A stretch of 64,000 nucleotides of DNA from Adineta ricciae (Eukaryota > Rotifera > Eurotatoria > Adinetida > Adinetidae). The notes beneath the pieces were generated by a model. That model ran no database searches. It had not been told where the DNA came from and was given only the letters and a program-made list of their open reading frames with translations. The position numbers and the translations under genes were made by a program. Numbering within the stretch: the first letter of the stretch is position 1; each line of letters begins with the position of its first letter. The stretch lies in assembly GCA_905250025.1 (NCBI GenBank), contig CAJNOJ010000323.1, positions 1-64,000 of the forward strand, written 5' to 3'. Shown piece by piece: positions 34,963 to 48,484 of this stretch.

Positions 34963-35275
34963 GGTGATATTTCTCAAAACTTCTTTCAAAAACAAAAACT
35001 ATACGTAGATATACAAATTGCTGTCTGGATTGAGTGTATCACCCGACAAAATATTTGTCTACTCTAATCCTCCAAAGTCTGTCAACAAATACTATGCTGA
35101 TCTAGGAATTCTTTAGAGAAAGCAGATATTAAATTCAGGTCGTTTAGAGTGCTGAGGTTTTGTGCACATCTACTCGCTATGCTTTTCTTCATAAGTCAAA
35201 ACAATATTTATTCATTTTTATTAGCCAGATTAAGGTTTTAGAAATTTGACACAAAAGAAAAATGTCTTCGAATAT
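34963..35275. other. Intergenic, lectin promoter and VPS13 3' flank (copy B)
   Basis: About 310 bp, conserved with 7474-7784. No gene is seen. Confidence 0.45.
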
Positions 35276-38200
35276 TTAAACTTGTAATGTATGCATCGTT
35301 TCGATGATTCTATCGACGATATACTGTGAGAAAACAAGAAATGAGAATAGTAGTTTTTAAAAGAACTATGTTAAAATACCCGAGCTTCGCCGACCATCTG
35401 GTACGGAACTAATTTCGTGTGCACTTCATCGTGTTTCGTCATGTGAAGCTTGTTAATATCCTACAGAACATTTCTCAAAAAGCGAAATCATCTTTCAATA
35501 ATCTGACTCACTCGATAATTGATTTCAATATGATTCGGGTTGAATTTCACTTGAGGTAAATTTTTAATTTGTTTATAATAACATGTCCATGTTATCTCAT
35601 AAACTCTCGTTGATGAAAACGTTTCGTTCATCAATAAAATTCGTCTAAATATTTCATATTCTTCATTTCTGTCTCTATCTCTCTCAATCTAGAACTATCA
35701 GGCATACTTTGTTGTTGCGAAGAAATAACTTTCCAGCTGATCAAAGCAACGAATATGTGCAAGATAATCTTCTGAATTTTCGAAATCGATGTTCTAAAAA
35801 TAAATCAGTTTCAATCAGCTGTAATCATCTCACTTACATCAAACATAAAATTTCCTAATTTTTCGTGTGCAATCGACGGACGGACAATTCCATCACGACC
35901 AATATGCCGTGGTGGGCGAATACGACGAATGACTTGTTCATGCGTTGCAGCTCTTTTCAACGAATTTAATGATGTACTGGTCAAATCAGCAACTCCACTC
36001 GTTGGTTTAGCAACAAGACCAATCATACTCTTTCCCACGCCCTTAGCAAAACCTTCATGCCCATGTTCCTTCGCACCTTCAATTGGTTTCTTAACAAGAT
36101 CTTTGACACTTGTCACGATATCCTAAATTGAAACTATGTTAACGAAGAAAATACGATCGATTAGGAAAGTTGAAACCCTAGCAGTATGTCTTCCACTTGA
36201 GAGAATATGTGAAGATGTTGTTCCATCTAGTTCCTTTCGCTTGATTCGAATATTCTTATATTCTTTATCGAATGTTAATGTTGCTAAACTTTTACTGGCT
36301 GCATCGGTAACTTTCGAAAGAGCACCGGCAGTTCCACCAATGACTGAGCCCACTAATTTGCGGGTACCATGCCGAACTCCGAGGATGAACTCTTTTGAAC
36401 CTGCCATAGCGCCCTGAAGAAGAGAGAATCATCGAATGCCAAGAAAAATGATTCTATTTACTTCATAGGGCTCATAGAAGAAGGATTCAACGCCATGTGC
36501 AACTCCTCGGATCATCCCAAATGGATTGCCCAAAACATCAAGACCGAGAATCACCACATGAATTTGTTCGAAAAATTGATGTTCATAATGTTTGAAAATC
36601 TCCTTTCGTAGTTTTTCAATCGTGTACCGATCATTTTGTCGCTCATAAAAATTCAATCTAAATCATTTCCATTTCGTTTTATGCATTCTAATCATCTCCT
36701 AACAACTTACTTCAACGTTACATCTTGAACTTCGGCAAGATTTAAAATTTGCAAGAGAAAGTCGGCTAGTGGATACTCGGCAAGTAGTTGTTTATCTGGC
36801 TTCGAACCGTGCATTGTAAAACTAACGTGAATCTTTGACAACGAATATTAGTTTCATCTTTTGACGAGAGATTTACTATGATCTTTACTTTTAAAGGAGA
36901 TAAATGCAGATGATCGAAGTAGATGAGGGTCTCAGATGACGATTTGTATGTATCAGCTTTGACGAAAGATTCCAGGGGTTTGTGTAGAAGAGTGATGTCT
37001 CGGTTCATGTTAATCTTAGGTGGAAGAGGATTCTAAAGAATGATGAAATAGAAAACTTAATCGATGAAAGGGAGGAGAACCTGATTGAGCTTGAAAAATT
37101 CAAATAAAGCTAAGATAAAACCTTGATCAGCACAAAGAGCGAATTCTTGGATTAATATTTTAAAATATCTGAATAAAAAACAATTAAAAACAACTCATAT
37201 CGTGAAGATTGCAGTACCTTATATCAATCGTATTCGATCTGATCGATTGACTTTTGAACAAACTCAATTCAATCAATGGTTTGTCACTTAGATATGTTAT
37301 CGCATTTGTTTTCGAAGCAATCGGATAAACGAGCGTTGGAAATAGTGTACAACTCAGTTGGTTATCAGCTTGAATATGTTGAACTCGTGCATGAACGATA
37401 ACATTACTTTTGGACCATGCGTAACCAATCCACAGTGCATCAAGTTTCTGACGTATAACATGAACGGAACGACCGTGTTCATCGCTTACTTCACCAATAT
37501 TTTCATCGAATGAGACAACCTACGTATTTTAAATTGAATTGCACAGCTAAGTGACATATTATTTGTCTTACGAGATTATTATCGATTGTGTATCGATCTT
37601 CACGGATTTCCCTTCTGATTGGATGTTGATCATATCGATGTTTGATATACGTTGTATAGTTTTCCTCTAAATGGAGATTAAGCGGCGCTGGAACAGGTTC
37701 GAGGTCGTATTTATGCTTTGTTGTCCAGATATCTTTAGATGGATTGATTGTTACATATAATAAATCATCGCGAGTGATGTCATTGATGATCGATACGCCA
37801 ATACTATGAACAATTAACTGGATGTAATTGCGAATTGGCTCTTCCACAAGTGAAGTCTAGAAGATGAAAATCATGCTGGAATGTTCCTTGAATGAGAAAG
37901 TTTTCCTACATCAGTTACTGATTCAATGATGGATGTATCAGAAGAGAATAACAGAACAGTTTGTGGACCATCGTGAAATACGGCGTAATGAATCTTTTGG
38001 TCTAACACGCCATAGGTTGGCTTCGAAATAATACGATGAGCTGAACTTAAGATAGGAACTATTTACTTACATGAAGTTCGATTGTTACACTTTCCGTATC
38101 GGCAGAAATGGTTAATTCATATGGCTTGAACGGATCATTCCAAGTGTAATAGAGATAATGTTGAGATGGTAATACCTGTGCTTGTCTAATCGAAAAACTG

Positions 38201-41200
38201 TATTTAAAAGAGAAAAAAAGAAGAGTGTGGCTTCTTACGAATCTCCTTTTTGAGAAAATGTAATCGACTGGTCAATTAACGTATTCACAAGCAAAATTGG
38301 CGCATCTCCTGTCTTATAATCCGAAAAAACAATTCGATATCCATCGAAATCTGTTATATGAATTTGAACATCGATCGCCGGATACCGTTCATCGTTCATA
38401 CGCAATAACGTTCGATATTTATTACTGATCGGAATACACGCCAATGCTTCTTGATTGTGTACATAACGTACGCACAGCATGTCGTCTTTTATCTGGTGTG
38501 GCCAAAATGGAATTACCTAAAAACGATTTCTGTCGAATATGTTCGAAAACAAGGAGAAATACTTGTTCAGCTTTGAGAGATTTCCATTTATCTTGTTCGT
38601 TACCATTCAACATTTCGATAATTTCAAGTTCGATCTAAAGTCAGATAGTTTCGAATCAAACTTCTCGAAGAAAACGGTTTCCTACGGATGAATTGTTGAT
38701 AACGAATATTGATGGAGCAATGGTGATGATTTTCGACATACCGAACGAACAGGTTTCAATGTTGATACAAACCTGTTTCACAAAAAAAACTAATCGGATT
38801 ACTTTCGGTATTCTGCTTACTGTATAAAGTCGATCATTCGAAACTTTACAAGTGGTCATACCAGTACTTTTGATAACATTGATGGAGAAACTTTCGGACC
38901 AATGAGAAATACTTTCATCTTCTTTGTCATCATACAAACGAATGTGTGCCTTGAAAATAAGGAATTTGTAATCGAAGTTTGGCTTACTAAACACTCACTT
39001 TCTTTTTATGCGATTCACCGTGAATCTTTCGTGGACAGACAAGATGTGTTTGATCGGTTTCATCAATAAAGATTTTCTCATGTTCAATCTAAACGATCAT
39101 GTCAAACACAAAGCCTACTCGACAATCCAAATACCTTGATTTGGAATTGGAGATCAGTTGTATTTACAATCCAGTATGGACAATAGAACGAAGCGCGATA
39201 TGAATGACGACAGATTTCAACACGCAATATCATTCTCTTCAAATAATATAAAGCACTTTATTCGACTATGAACAAAGAGGCTCAACTGACTAAGATTTGA
39301 TTTGGTGTATCGTCATGAAATATGATCAGATGTTCATTGTGATTTCCATCACCTTCGTTCTTCAGGTCGACCGATTCGGATATCCATTTGGTATTCTTGT
39401 AGGAGGGAATCTAATCAATTGTCAAAGGTAAGTCAATCATCATGTGAGGAAAAAGGATAGTACTATGAAAACGAGGACGGATTTTTTATTTCCAATTGGC
39501 ACGTGACATAATTCACTTGGTCTCAATTCGATCTGGTTAGAATTCTAAAGGAAATGAGAATACAAAGAAAGAGTGCAAAGGATAAACGTGAGGTAACTGA
39601 CGTCGATTCGACATTGAATAAGTATTGGTAGAAAGTTAATTAGATGAAGAGCTAATTGAACACAGATGTTGAATGAATTACGAATAGGTTCATCAGTGTT
39701 CTCTGAATAGGCTTCAATCGATTCCTTATGTATCTACAGAACAACAAATTTTTGAGTTCATCTACGAAAGCTCATCATACCACATAATTAACTTGACTGC
39801 CGTCCGGTCGTTTCAGCACTCGATCACTGCTTGGTTCAATTGCCCATTCAAACGACATAAAATCATAGACTTCATCGTTAGAATCATCAGTATCAATCGT
39901 AAAATATAAGCGTGGGCTCATTCGAAGATACAGAAATTGAATGGGCACATAGAATTCTTGATTGACATCGATGCGAGCTATACGGTGAAATTTCTTTGTT
40001 TCAACTGTCTCTGGATCCAGAAGAATTAAAGGCATTATTGTTAGGTTGGTTACCTTTAAGATTCATCGATACTTATTCATCTCGTTGGTAATAAGAATGC
40101 TCTTACTTTGATAATCGAGCTGAGAACAATTCGTCGACGATCTTCGTGAATCTGTGAGTCGCAAAGTAACTGAATTGGCCAATTTGGTATTGACGACGCA
40201 TCGATCTCATAGACTCGTCTCCAGGTTTGATTGATGTCTATTTGAATTATTTTACCTTCAATCTGAATGAGAACACTTTCTCTCTAGAAAAAGAAGAAGT
40301 TTTCGACGAAGAGTTTGCTTACTTCAACAGAAAATTCCTGTTTTCGTTTGTCGATTTGCTCAGAAATAGCTGGGAGATGAGTTGCACTGAGACGATCAGC
40401 AGATACAGTTAATTTAATCGATTCTTTGTCACGCAGATAAACATCTTCATCCGAATGATTATTTTCAATGAATTTGATACCAATAAATTTTCCAATACTA
40501 ATGTGATAACCGGTTTGATTGTGTATTGACAAGATCGATCGATCATCATGTTCTATCGCTGCATATTCGTTCTTATATACGTCACCTAACATTGTGAATA
40601 GATGTTGAGCAAGGATGATACTTGTCTTCGTCAGAGTGACATTCAATAAATGATCCGCTCGAATGAATACAGTATTCTGTATGTCAAAATGTGTCAGACG
40701 TTCACTTTCAGCTTTGCAGTTTAACGATTTTTCTTCATTAAGCAATGTCTCGAGTTCGATTTCATCAATTTCGTCATCCTTTAAAGAAATGATAAACAAA
40801 GTAATTAGATCCTTTTCAAATGTAATCTACATGTTTAGTATGGCATTTGATTGACCAAGGCGATACAATTTGACCGCGTGGATCAACAATTGGTTCGATC
40901 AATGGTTCCCAAGCAAGTAGATGATCGTTGAATAAAGCTAATTCAATTTGAATCGATGAAGAAACAGATAGCTATACGAATGTTGATTACACAAATCTTA
41001 ATACGTAAATATACAATACATTACATTGGATGACCAATCTTGGAATTGTGCGTATATTTTTGACAGGCATAGAGCTATGACAGGGCGTGTGGTTGATCCA
41101 GTGCCGAGTTGAAACTTAACTTCCACAATGTTGAGATCGGCAGTAAACTAAACATATCAATATAAACCAAGTGAGTAAAAAGACATAGAATATACCTGCT

Positions 41201-44200
41201 GATGCATGAGCTTGGTCGATGGTTTTTTATTTTTTTGCCGAACACGTTGTTTCTTTCGTAGTGGTGATCCTGTTGCTATTTCTAATATATCTGTCTGTTC
41301 CAATCTGTTTTCTTTTTCTTGAGAATCTTGAAATTCAATAGATAGTACGTAGGATCAAAATAAACATAGAAAGATGAAAATCACCTTGGATGAACCAAAA
41401 ATTCGAATCTTTGAATGGTTTGGGATCGAATAGCGTTTTTGAATCGAATTTGTCCTTCTCCTGTTTCATAGTTGCCTATCGAAGAAGTTGATATGAATAT
41501 TTAGTGGAATAAACATGTACATTCATACTTGTTGTTTGTTCAACGATTTCACAATCGAAATGATGGCACGAATTAACATCGGATTGACATCAATAGAGAT
41601 ATCTCCGATATGAACATCGATAATTTGTTCAGCAGCTGTTATTGCAACAGATAGAGAAATCTCACATGGTTTCAATATCTTGAACGTGTTTAGAAATGAG
41701 ATAAAGAAAGAGAAAATTTCGGGAAAATGTCCTTACACGATATTTGATGGCTCCTGACTGTCTTAATTCGTCAAAATTAGAAGCATAAACGAGCAGATCT
41801 TTTGTTGAACCAGCGATTTTCTGAGTTCCACTCAGACTGGTCATTTTGAACACGACAGGTAACTTCAATTTACAGCAGGTTATCAACATTCTCAAAACAC
41901 TAAACTTACTTCGGCAACAAGGCAATTCGAATGATTGTTCTTTTCATCTTCAATAAAAATGAATTGACACGGTTGCATAGTAAAAGAGATGTTTAATTCA
42001 ACAGAAGATTCTTTATCTGAAACATCAACATGAAAATCTAGTTTTTATACTTATCTCTTGCAAAAGAGAGTACGTACGTTGGTTATTGGCAACTGTTTGT
42101 AAATCGTCATTTGTACACAGGTCCTGTTCTATTGAATTAGAGTTTGATGTGTGCTTAGCAGGAGTTGGTATATTCTGTAATTTCGATTGATGAGCAGTTG
42201 TTTCAAGAGGATATGGTGCTCCTTCTGCTGTTGATGGATCTATGATGAAGAAGTCTTTCAAAGCAAGTAAGTATGTAACACTAATGCCAATGTAGATGCT
42301 TTGAATTTGTCCGTTTATCGAAAATATTCTTCGCAGAGACATCGACCGACTGTCGATAGTCGATTGTTCGGATGATGCACTCAGACTTAAAATTGGAGCA
42401 TTTTGTTCTAGATCAAACTTTCGATCTATTAAACGTGAAATGGAGTTTTGAGAATTAGGTTGACACAAACCGTCGGCAAACAGAGTGTGTAAATGTATTT
42501 CTCCTCGATAAGTTGCATTTGATGCCAACTGAAAATCTAACTGAAGGTCACTAAGATTGAAACAAAGCAATTTCGAATCAGGTGTTGACATATGATCTTT
42601 GCAAAGCGTCAAACTAGCTCGTTTCGTTAGGACGTCGATCATGAGTAATTGATACACTTTCTTGTTATTTACATTTGATTGTTCGTTATTTCCTTTCCTC
42701 TGTTCTTTCGGAGGCGCACCGCTAGAAATCTTTTCGGTAAAATTTCCTTTGATCATTTGTATCAGAAATAGATAATCATCTTTAGCAATTGTGAAATCCA
42801 ACTGATTCCACTGTATTTTTATCGACAGCATCGTTTGTTCCGATTGAATATTTTCCACATTCGAGCAATAGTTGATAAATGTATTCAATGATGAGCATTC
42901 GGATAAATGGAATGTTTCAATAACTTGATTATTATTATTCATTTTCACACGATTGATTGATAAATTTTTAAAGGCGAGGACGTATGTTTCATCCTTCGGC
43001 GAGGCAGTTTTCAATGCTATTTGTCCGAAATCAACCAGTATAGCTTCAAAGGAATATGAATGCTTGGGTATGAATAGTCTTGGTCCCAGCAATTCGATTT
43101 GAAAATGAAGTTTTGAAAATCGACTGTGCGAAGATGAAGATTGTTGTTTCGTTCGAGAAACTTTCTTTCGCTTTGAAGTATTCTGATTAAAGGATTGAAT
43201 AATAGTTAAAAGAAGTTGAATATGTTTATAAAGAAGAACTATATTGAGTTTATCCAAACGACCTTTAACGTATGAGTCTATTGGAGGAGAGCGATTTTCG
43301 GAATAATTGAATAATGAGAAATCTAGTGAGAGCAAATTNAATCGACTGTGCGAAGATGAAGATTGTTGTTTCGTTCGAGAAACTTTCTTTCGCTTTGAAG
43401 TATTCTGATTAAAGGATTGAATAATAGTTAAAAGAAGTTGAATATGTTTATAAAGAAGAACTATATTGAGTTTATCCAAACGACCTTTAACGTATGAGTC
43501 TATTGGAGGAGAGCGATTTTCGGAATAATTGAATAATGAGAAATCTAGTGAGAGCAAATTATTCTGATTATTTTCTTTTGAAACAATTGCATCAAATCGA
43601 CATTGATTTGATGGATCGAGAAGAACGAAGTCATGTATAATGAAGTGACCCATCATTTTCACTCGTGTGCGACAGAAACTAGCCTGTATGGTTTTCAATG
43701 CCATATAAAATAATTGAGAGGATTCATTCCCAATCAGAATACCAAATTCTTCATTGTTGAATACTATCTTAAATGATTGTGAATCAGAACGTTGAACCGT
43801 TTTCGTATCAGTTGTAATAGTTTCAGATTGTGTTTTAGTTGACGGCTTGAATACTAATTGCTTAGAAATGTTATTTTTAAACATCAGAATTGACTGGATT
43901 ATTTCTAATTGAATATTTAAGATGAGTTGACTCATAGTAATCGAGATTTGATTCTCAATTGAATTATAAGGAGCCGCTGAAAATAATGGATTATCAACCG
44001 ATGTTAGTAATCCAGCGATTGTAAAAGTTTTATTTTGATGTTGCTTGCTCAACAGCGAAAATTTCTTATTATCCTCTGTTTTGAACTGTTGATGAATGAT
44101 AGTTACATCTTGAAGTGACAAATCAAATTCAATATCGTAAGTTTTCATTTTTGCTTCAGTAACGATTGATGTCAATACGATTTCCATCAATGGCTCACTT

Positions 44201-47200
44201 ACATCTGTTGAACATTGATTCAGGTATAAATTGATCTGTAAATATGTATGCGAGCTAATTTATATACATGCATTGAACTTACGGAAGGAATCTGGAAATA
44301 GAGCTGAATTTCAGTTAATTGCCGATGTGGTTCGAGTTGTTTCTGTTGAGTTCCCTCCTCATAAACAGTTGTTGTCGCTGATGTAATATCTTCCACGGCT
44401 CGATAAAGTTGTTTTACGCTAAGTTTATATTTTTTATCATTTGAATTCAATTTCTAATCATCGAAAGAAATGAGTTTTGCCACATATGATTACAAACAGG
44501 TGGCACAAACTTGAATTTTATATGGATTGTTTGATGGTCTTCGCGTTTGTGGCAGTTGAATAGATTGAAAGACTTTGACTATTTCTGATATACGCTTATC
44601 AGATAGATTAGATATCACCCTCGAAACACCACTAGTAATATTCCAGCTAAATAGAGAAATGATTTTCCGATAAATCAAGCGAAACTAGTACTTTACATGG
44701 GCTCATCCATACGATCTGTGCACACTGATTTGTAAATATCACAGGTGAATGCTATTGGTTGAATAATATGCGATGAAGAGTTATTTTCATCAAGTACCTG
44801 TTTCCAATCTTTCTCGCAATACACTAACTTGGTGTTTTCAAGCGCAAATTTCAATGGAATGAAGGATGAACTATTCTGGTGCTGATTATCCTATATAATG
44901 TGAAATTTTACGAGAAAATACAAAAGATATCTAATTGAGATGCATACTGTAGTATGCTGAAGTATTTCTTGGCGAAATTTTTCTCCACCTTTGAATGTTA
45001 GATGGCCTGAATCTAGACAAATTGATGCCACCCGACTATCGAAAGGTAAAAGCGAATTCAGCATGTCACAAAATCTAAATAGAACTCACTTTGACTTCTC
45101 GTCACATCCCAACAATACAATAAATAACGGCTCTATATCAATGTCTAGATCTAATGCTTTGATTTTCTTCAGATTTTCACTGAATAGAAACTGTGTATTC
45201 TTTTGTATATCCGTGTAAATTGAATATGCAGCTTCTTTTATCCTTAAAGCGTCATCACAAGCAATATATAATTTCCAAAAAAACGATTCGACTTTCTTCT
45301 TACTTTTCCAAATGATATTCTTTCTCAGGAAGAAAGAATTCCATAAGTTTTTCAGTAATTTTTGTATGATAGATTAAATCAAGAGATTTAGCACGAGCAA
45401 TTAGATGATAATCACAGTTTTGATCGACTGGATTCGTTGCAAATTGGATATGTAACAATTGATTTACTTTATCGTGCGACTGAATAAGACTAATTTGATT
45501 CGTTTCGGCTGAATTGCCCAATATTTGAAATGTATCGACATTGACCTCAAATCTAGGAGGAAAATCCATTTGAATTGTCTTAACAACATAATCTGACTCT
45601 TACGAAAAATTATTTGCAGCCGGACGGTGTTTATACACAAAATCAAGATTTGATAAAGCTGCGCCGATAAGTACTCGAAACTCTGCATTCTGTTCGTTAA
45701 TATTTGACAGAATATTGACTGTAATCACGTTTAATCGAATCGCAAGATTAATATCAACATACTATTTGAAAGAAATTTTAATATATAGCAAAATTTATAA
45801 ATCAAATGATATACCTCCGGTGGATAAGCTATTGTATTGTGCTCATCGTGATATTCCATCGCTTCATAGAGTTTGTCCTTTTCTTCTTCTAACATAACAG
45901 TATCCGATGAAAAATCTAAAAGAATACAGAGACTTTCAATTGAAGTATCGAAACTAGAAGAGATTAACGTACCCAACTCCTCGTAATGATGACGATGACG
46001 GTGACGATGATGATTAAACCAATTGGATAGCTTATCCCATTGAGTTCTTTCTTTTTTCATTAACTTTCTCTTCATTGCCTAAACAATCAATCTTGTTCAT
46101 AAAGTAACTAGAAGACTCTGATTTCTCTTTACTTTGATTTGAGCAATTCGTCGGACATAAATCAAACTGAACGCATTCATTTGTCGTTCTAATTCCTGAA
46201 ATTCGAATATCTCGTAGAAACAAAGTGAGGAAACGAAGATTGTCATCATATACTTCAAGAGATTGCTTGTGTTCATTAGGAAGATGATTCGTTAATTGCT
46301 GATAATAGAGATTATAATACTCCTTCGATCGATCTAAGTGCAATTTGATGTTTTTCCACTGATAGGACGCAAGTCGAGGACGAATTTGCTCATTCAAAAT
46401 CACATTATAAGCAAATTTCCATCTAAACACAACAACGAAAATGTTTTTCTTGGTCACATACATTCCTCTTTCAATAACCGTCGTCGGCTCGGTTTATCAT
46501 GCTGAGAGATATCGATCGATGTATAGTACTTGATGTATTTGGATTTCAAATCATAATAATTGTGATATTCGAGCAAATCAAGTATGTCCGAATACTAAAG
46601 CAAAATGAGATGTAAAGAGTTTGCAAGATTCGTTGAATGTTCTGACTTGATTTCGAGTAATATTCAAATTAATTTCTTGAAAAAGAACTTCGCTCTGCAG
46701 AACAGGTTGTTGAAAATGCTGTTTCTCGGCTTTTCTGGCGATTTCTAGCTTTGCTGACGCATGCAATGGTTGAAGAACTGAAAAATAAGCAATTCTAATC
46801 TTCTTTCCGTGACATTCGAACAAAGAATTATTATTAACTGTAATTTTGCTGTAGATTATCTGCTTTGAGATAGTTCTAAATGCAAGTCCGTTCAAAGATA
46901 CACCGTAAGAAATGCGAAGTACATACGATGAGATCTTCCTTGGATAAATTGCCATCGAATTGCGCGTCGGAATTCCAACTCATTGATAAATGATTCAATT
47001 CGCCGATCTAAAAGATAGTTTTCGTTGGCAATTTCTTATCGACGCGACGTAATAAGTTACTTTGTAGAGTATCTTAGAATGTTCTTTCGTATGCACATCT
47101 TCCCATTCGGAATTGGTTCTCTACAATAAAAATCAATCGTGTGTTTCTTTCAGACAAAAAAAACATTCGTTTATACGGTCAGCCTGATCGAATGGAGTAT

Positions 47201-47942
47201 CACAGTGAATGTGAATGGATGTCCAGGTTTGATATATTTATCTTGATAATGAATGTAAATGTTTTCAATAGAAACCTCAAGATTTCGAAGAATATGAAAT
47301 TTCAAACGTTGAAAAAATGTCTGTCTGTGTTTATTATGCGTGTTGGAATATTCTGAAATAGAGACGAATTATGATTGGAAGAATACTTTTCCAGAAAAAT
47401 CTTTACCGGTTTTCTCTCTCTTCAGACGATACTTTTCAACTTTTTTGACTTGTTTCATTTTGGATTGATACTCATGTTCTTCTTGTTTTCGAGCGTCGTA
47501 GATAATATCTAAATCGGCGAGTTAGTATTTGCAAAACAGAAGGAGAAGAAGAATAGATTCCGACCGGTTTTAGGTTCTAGGAGGACGTAAAATCCCTGGA
47601 CAGAAATTCGCGTTGGATGAACATGCAAATGTTTCCATGGAATATGAATCGTTAATTGTTCTACAAATACATTCGAAGTACTGCAATTGAAGCGTAAATA
47701 AACATACCGAGATAGCCAGTTTTGATTCGAATCGGAAGATTGAAATCATCCTGAAACTCAACGTCAAAATAAATATGATTTACTTCGCTGGTATTTACCA
47801 ATCGATTCGTTTTCAGATGAACATTACGTATCGTCACATTCCCATGCCATAATCCAATTTTCAGTTTTTTGGTATCTAAATCCTCAAGGTATTCTCCCAG
47901 ATACTTCTCGAGAAAATGAAGGGTCAAATGCTTAAACACCAT
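35276..47942 (-). CDS. VPS13: VPS13-family bridge-like lipid transfer protein, copy B
   Basis: Counterpart of 7785-20222. ATG 47940-47942 is preceded directly by an in-frame TAG, and the gene ends at TAA 35276-35278. The chorein N-terminus is at 47661-47942. The longest exon is 42025-44190 and the adaptor-binding region lies at about 37.5-40.0 kb. The C-terminal segments are GNPFGMIRGVAHGVESFFYEPYE (36429-36656) and the VGKSMIGLVAKPTSGV segment (35811-36116). Inside the longest exon, 43118-43338 is repeated exactly at 43340-43560 around one N. The 222-base shift keeps the frame open but would double 74 residues that are single in copy A, so it is almost surely an assembly artefact. Otherwise the exons and splice sites track copy A, implying selection on both copies. 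Confidence 0.92.
43118..43560. repeat. Exact 221-bp direct repeat around a single N
   Basis: Bases 43118-43338 and 43340-43560 appear identical, separated by N at 43339. Copy A has one instance (about 15636-15856). Exact identity next to a placeholder N, in a region where A and B differ by several percent, points to two contig ends overlapping without being merged. Confidence 0.9.
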
Positions 47943-48484
47943 CTATCCGCTATCTAAAACAGATACACTCCTTGAATCAACATTTATGACTTATTAAAAC
48001 TAGAAGGACATGTAAACGAGTACGCATATGCATTCTTTTTGTTTGTTTTCGTTATATATAGCGTTTGTACGAATGAAAAAAATATTGCTGTTCTTTTTTG
48101 TTTATGTTTATCAGTTTACTCATGACGCACGTCGAAAAATACAAAGGAAAGAAAGCACTTTATCCGTACACGTGTATACGCATCAACGAATAATTTTAAC
48201 ATTCGTATACAGTGGATGAGAGTGAATCGTATATTGTCCGTAAATGTTATATATTTCAAGATAAAGGTGAGGATGTGAATGGCTATAATATTTTTGGAGT
48301 AAAGTTGGATGAGAGTTTGTTGTGCGGGAATTCAATAGAATGATCTTCTCTGGCTCTATTTATCTTCACTCAATGGCATATTGAGTGATGTCATAGTTGA
48401 TCTTTTGAATTTCTTTTCGAAGTTTTTTATTTATTTTTGAGACTAAAAAAAAACTACATTTCCTCAAACTTGTAAGTGTAAACG
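47943..48484. other. Intergenic, VPS13 promoter region and SecA-like 3' flank (copy B)
   Basis: About 540 bp conserved with 20223-20754. It includes the TATATATA run at 48051-48061 upstream of VPS13 on the minus strand. No other gene is seen. Confidence 0.45.
48051..48061 (-). promoter_or_regulatory. Possible TATA box for VPS13, copy B
   Basis: TATA-like run about 110 bp upstream of the ATG at 47942, identical to copy A. Suggestive only. Confidence 0.3.

Noticed and set aside
36663-36665. TGA in VPS13 copy B where copy A reads TGG (KWKWF against KWK-stop)
   Set aside because: The bases lie inside a 53-bp GT-AG intron (about 36658-36710). Splicing joins DVTLK to LNFY in both copies, so no codon is affected.
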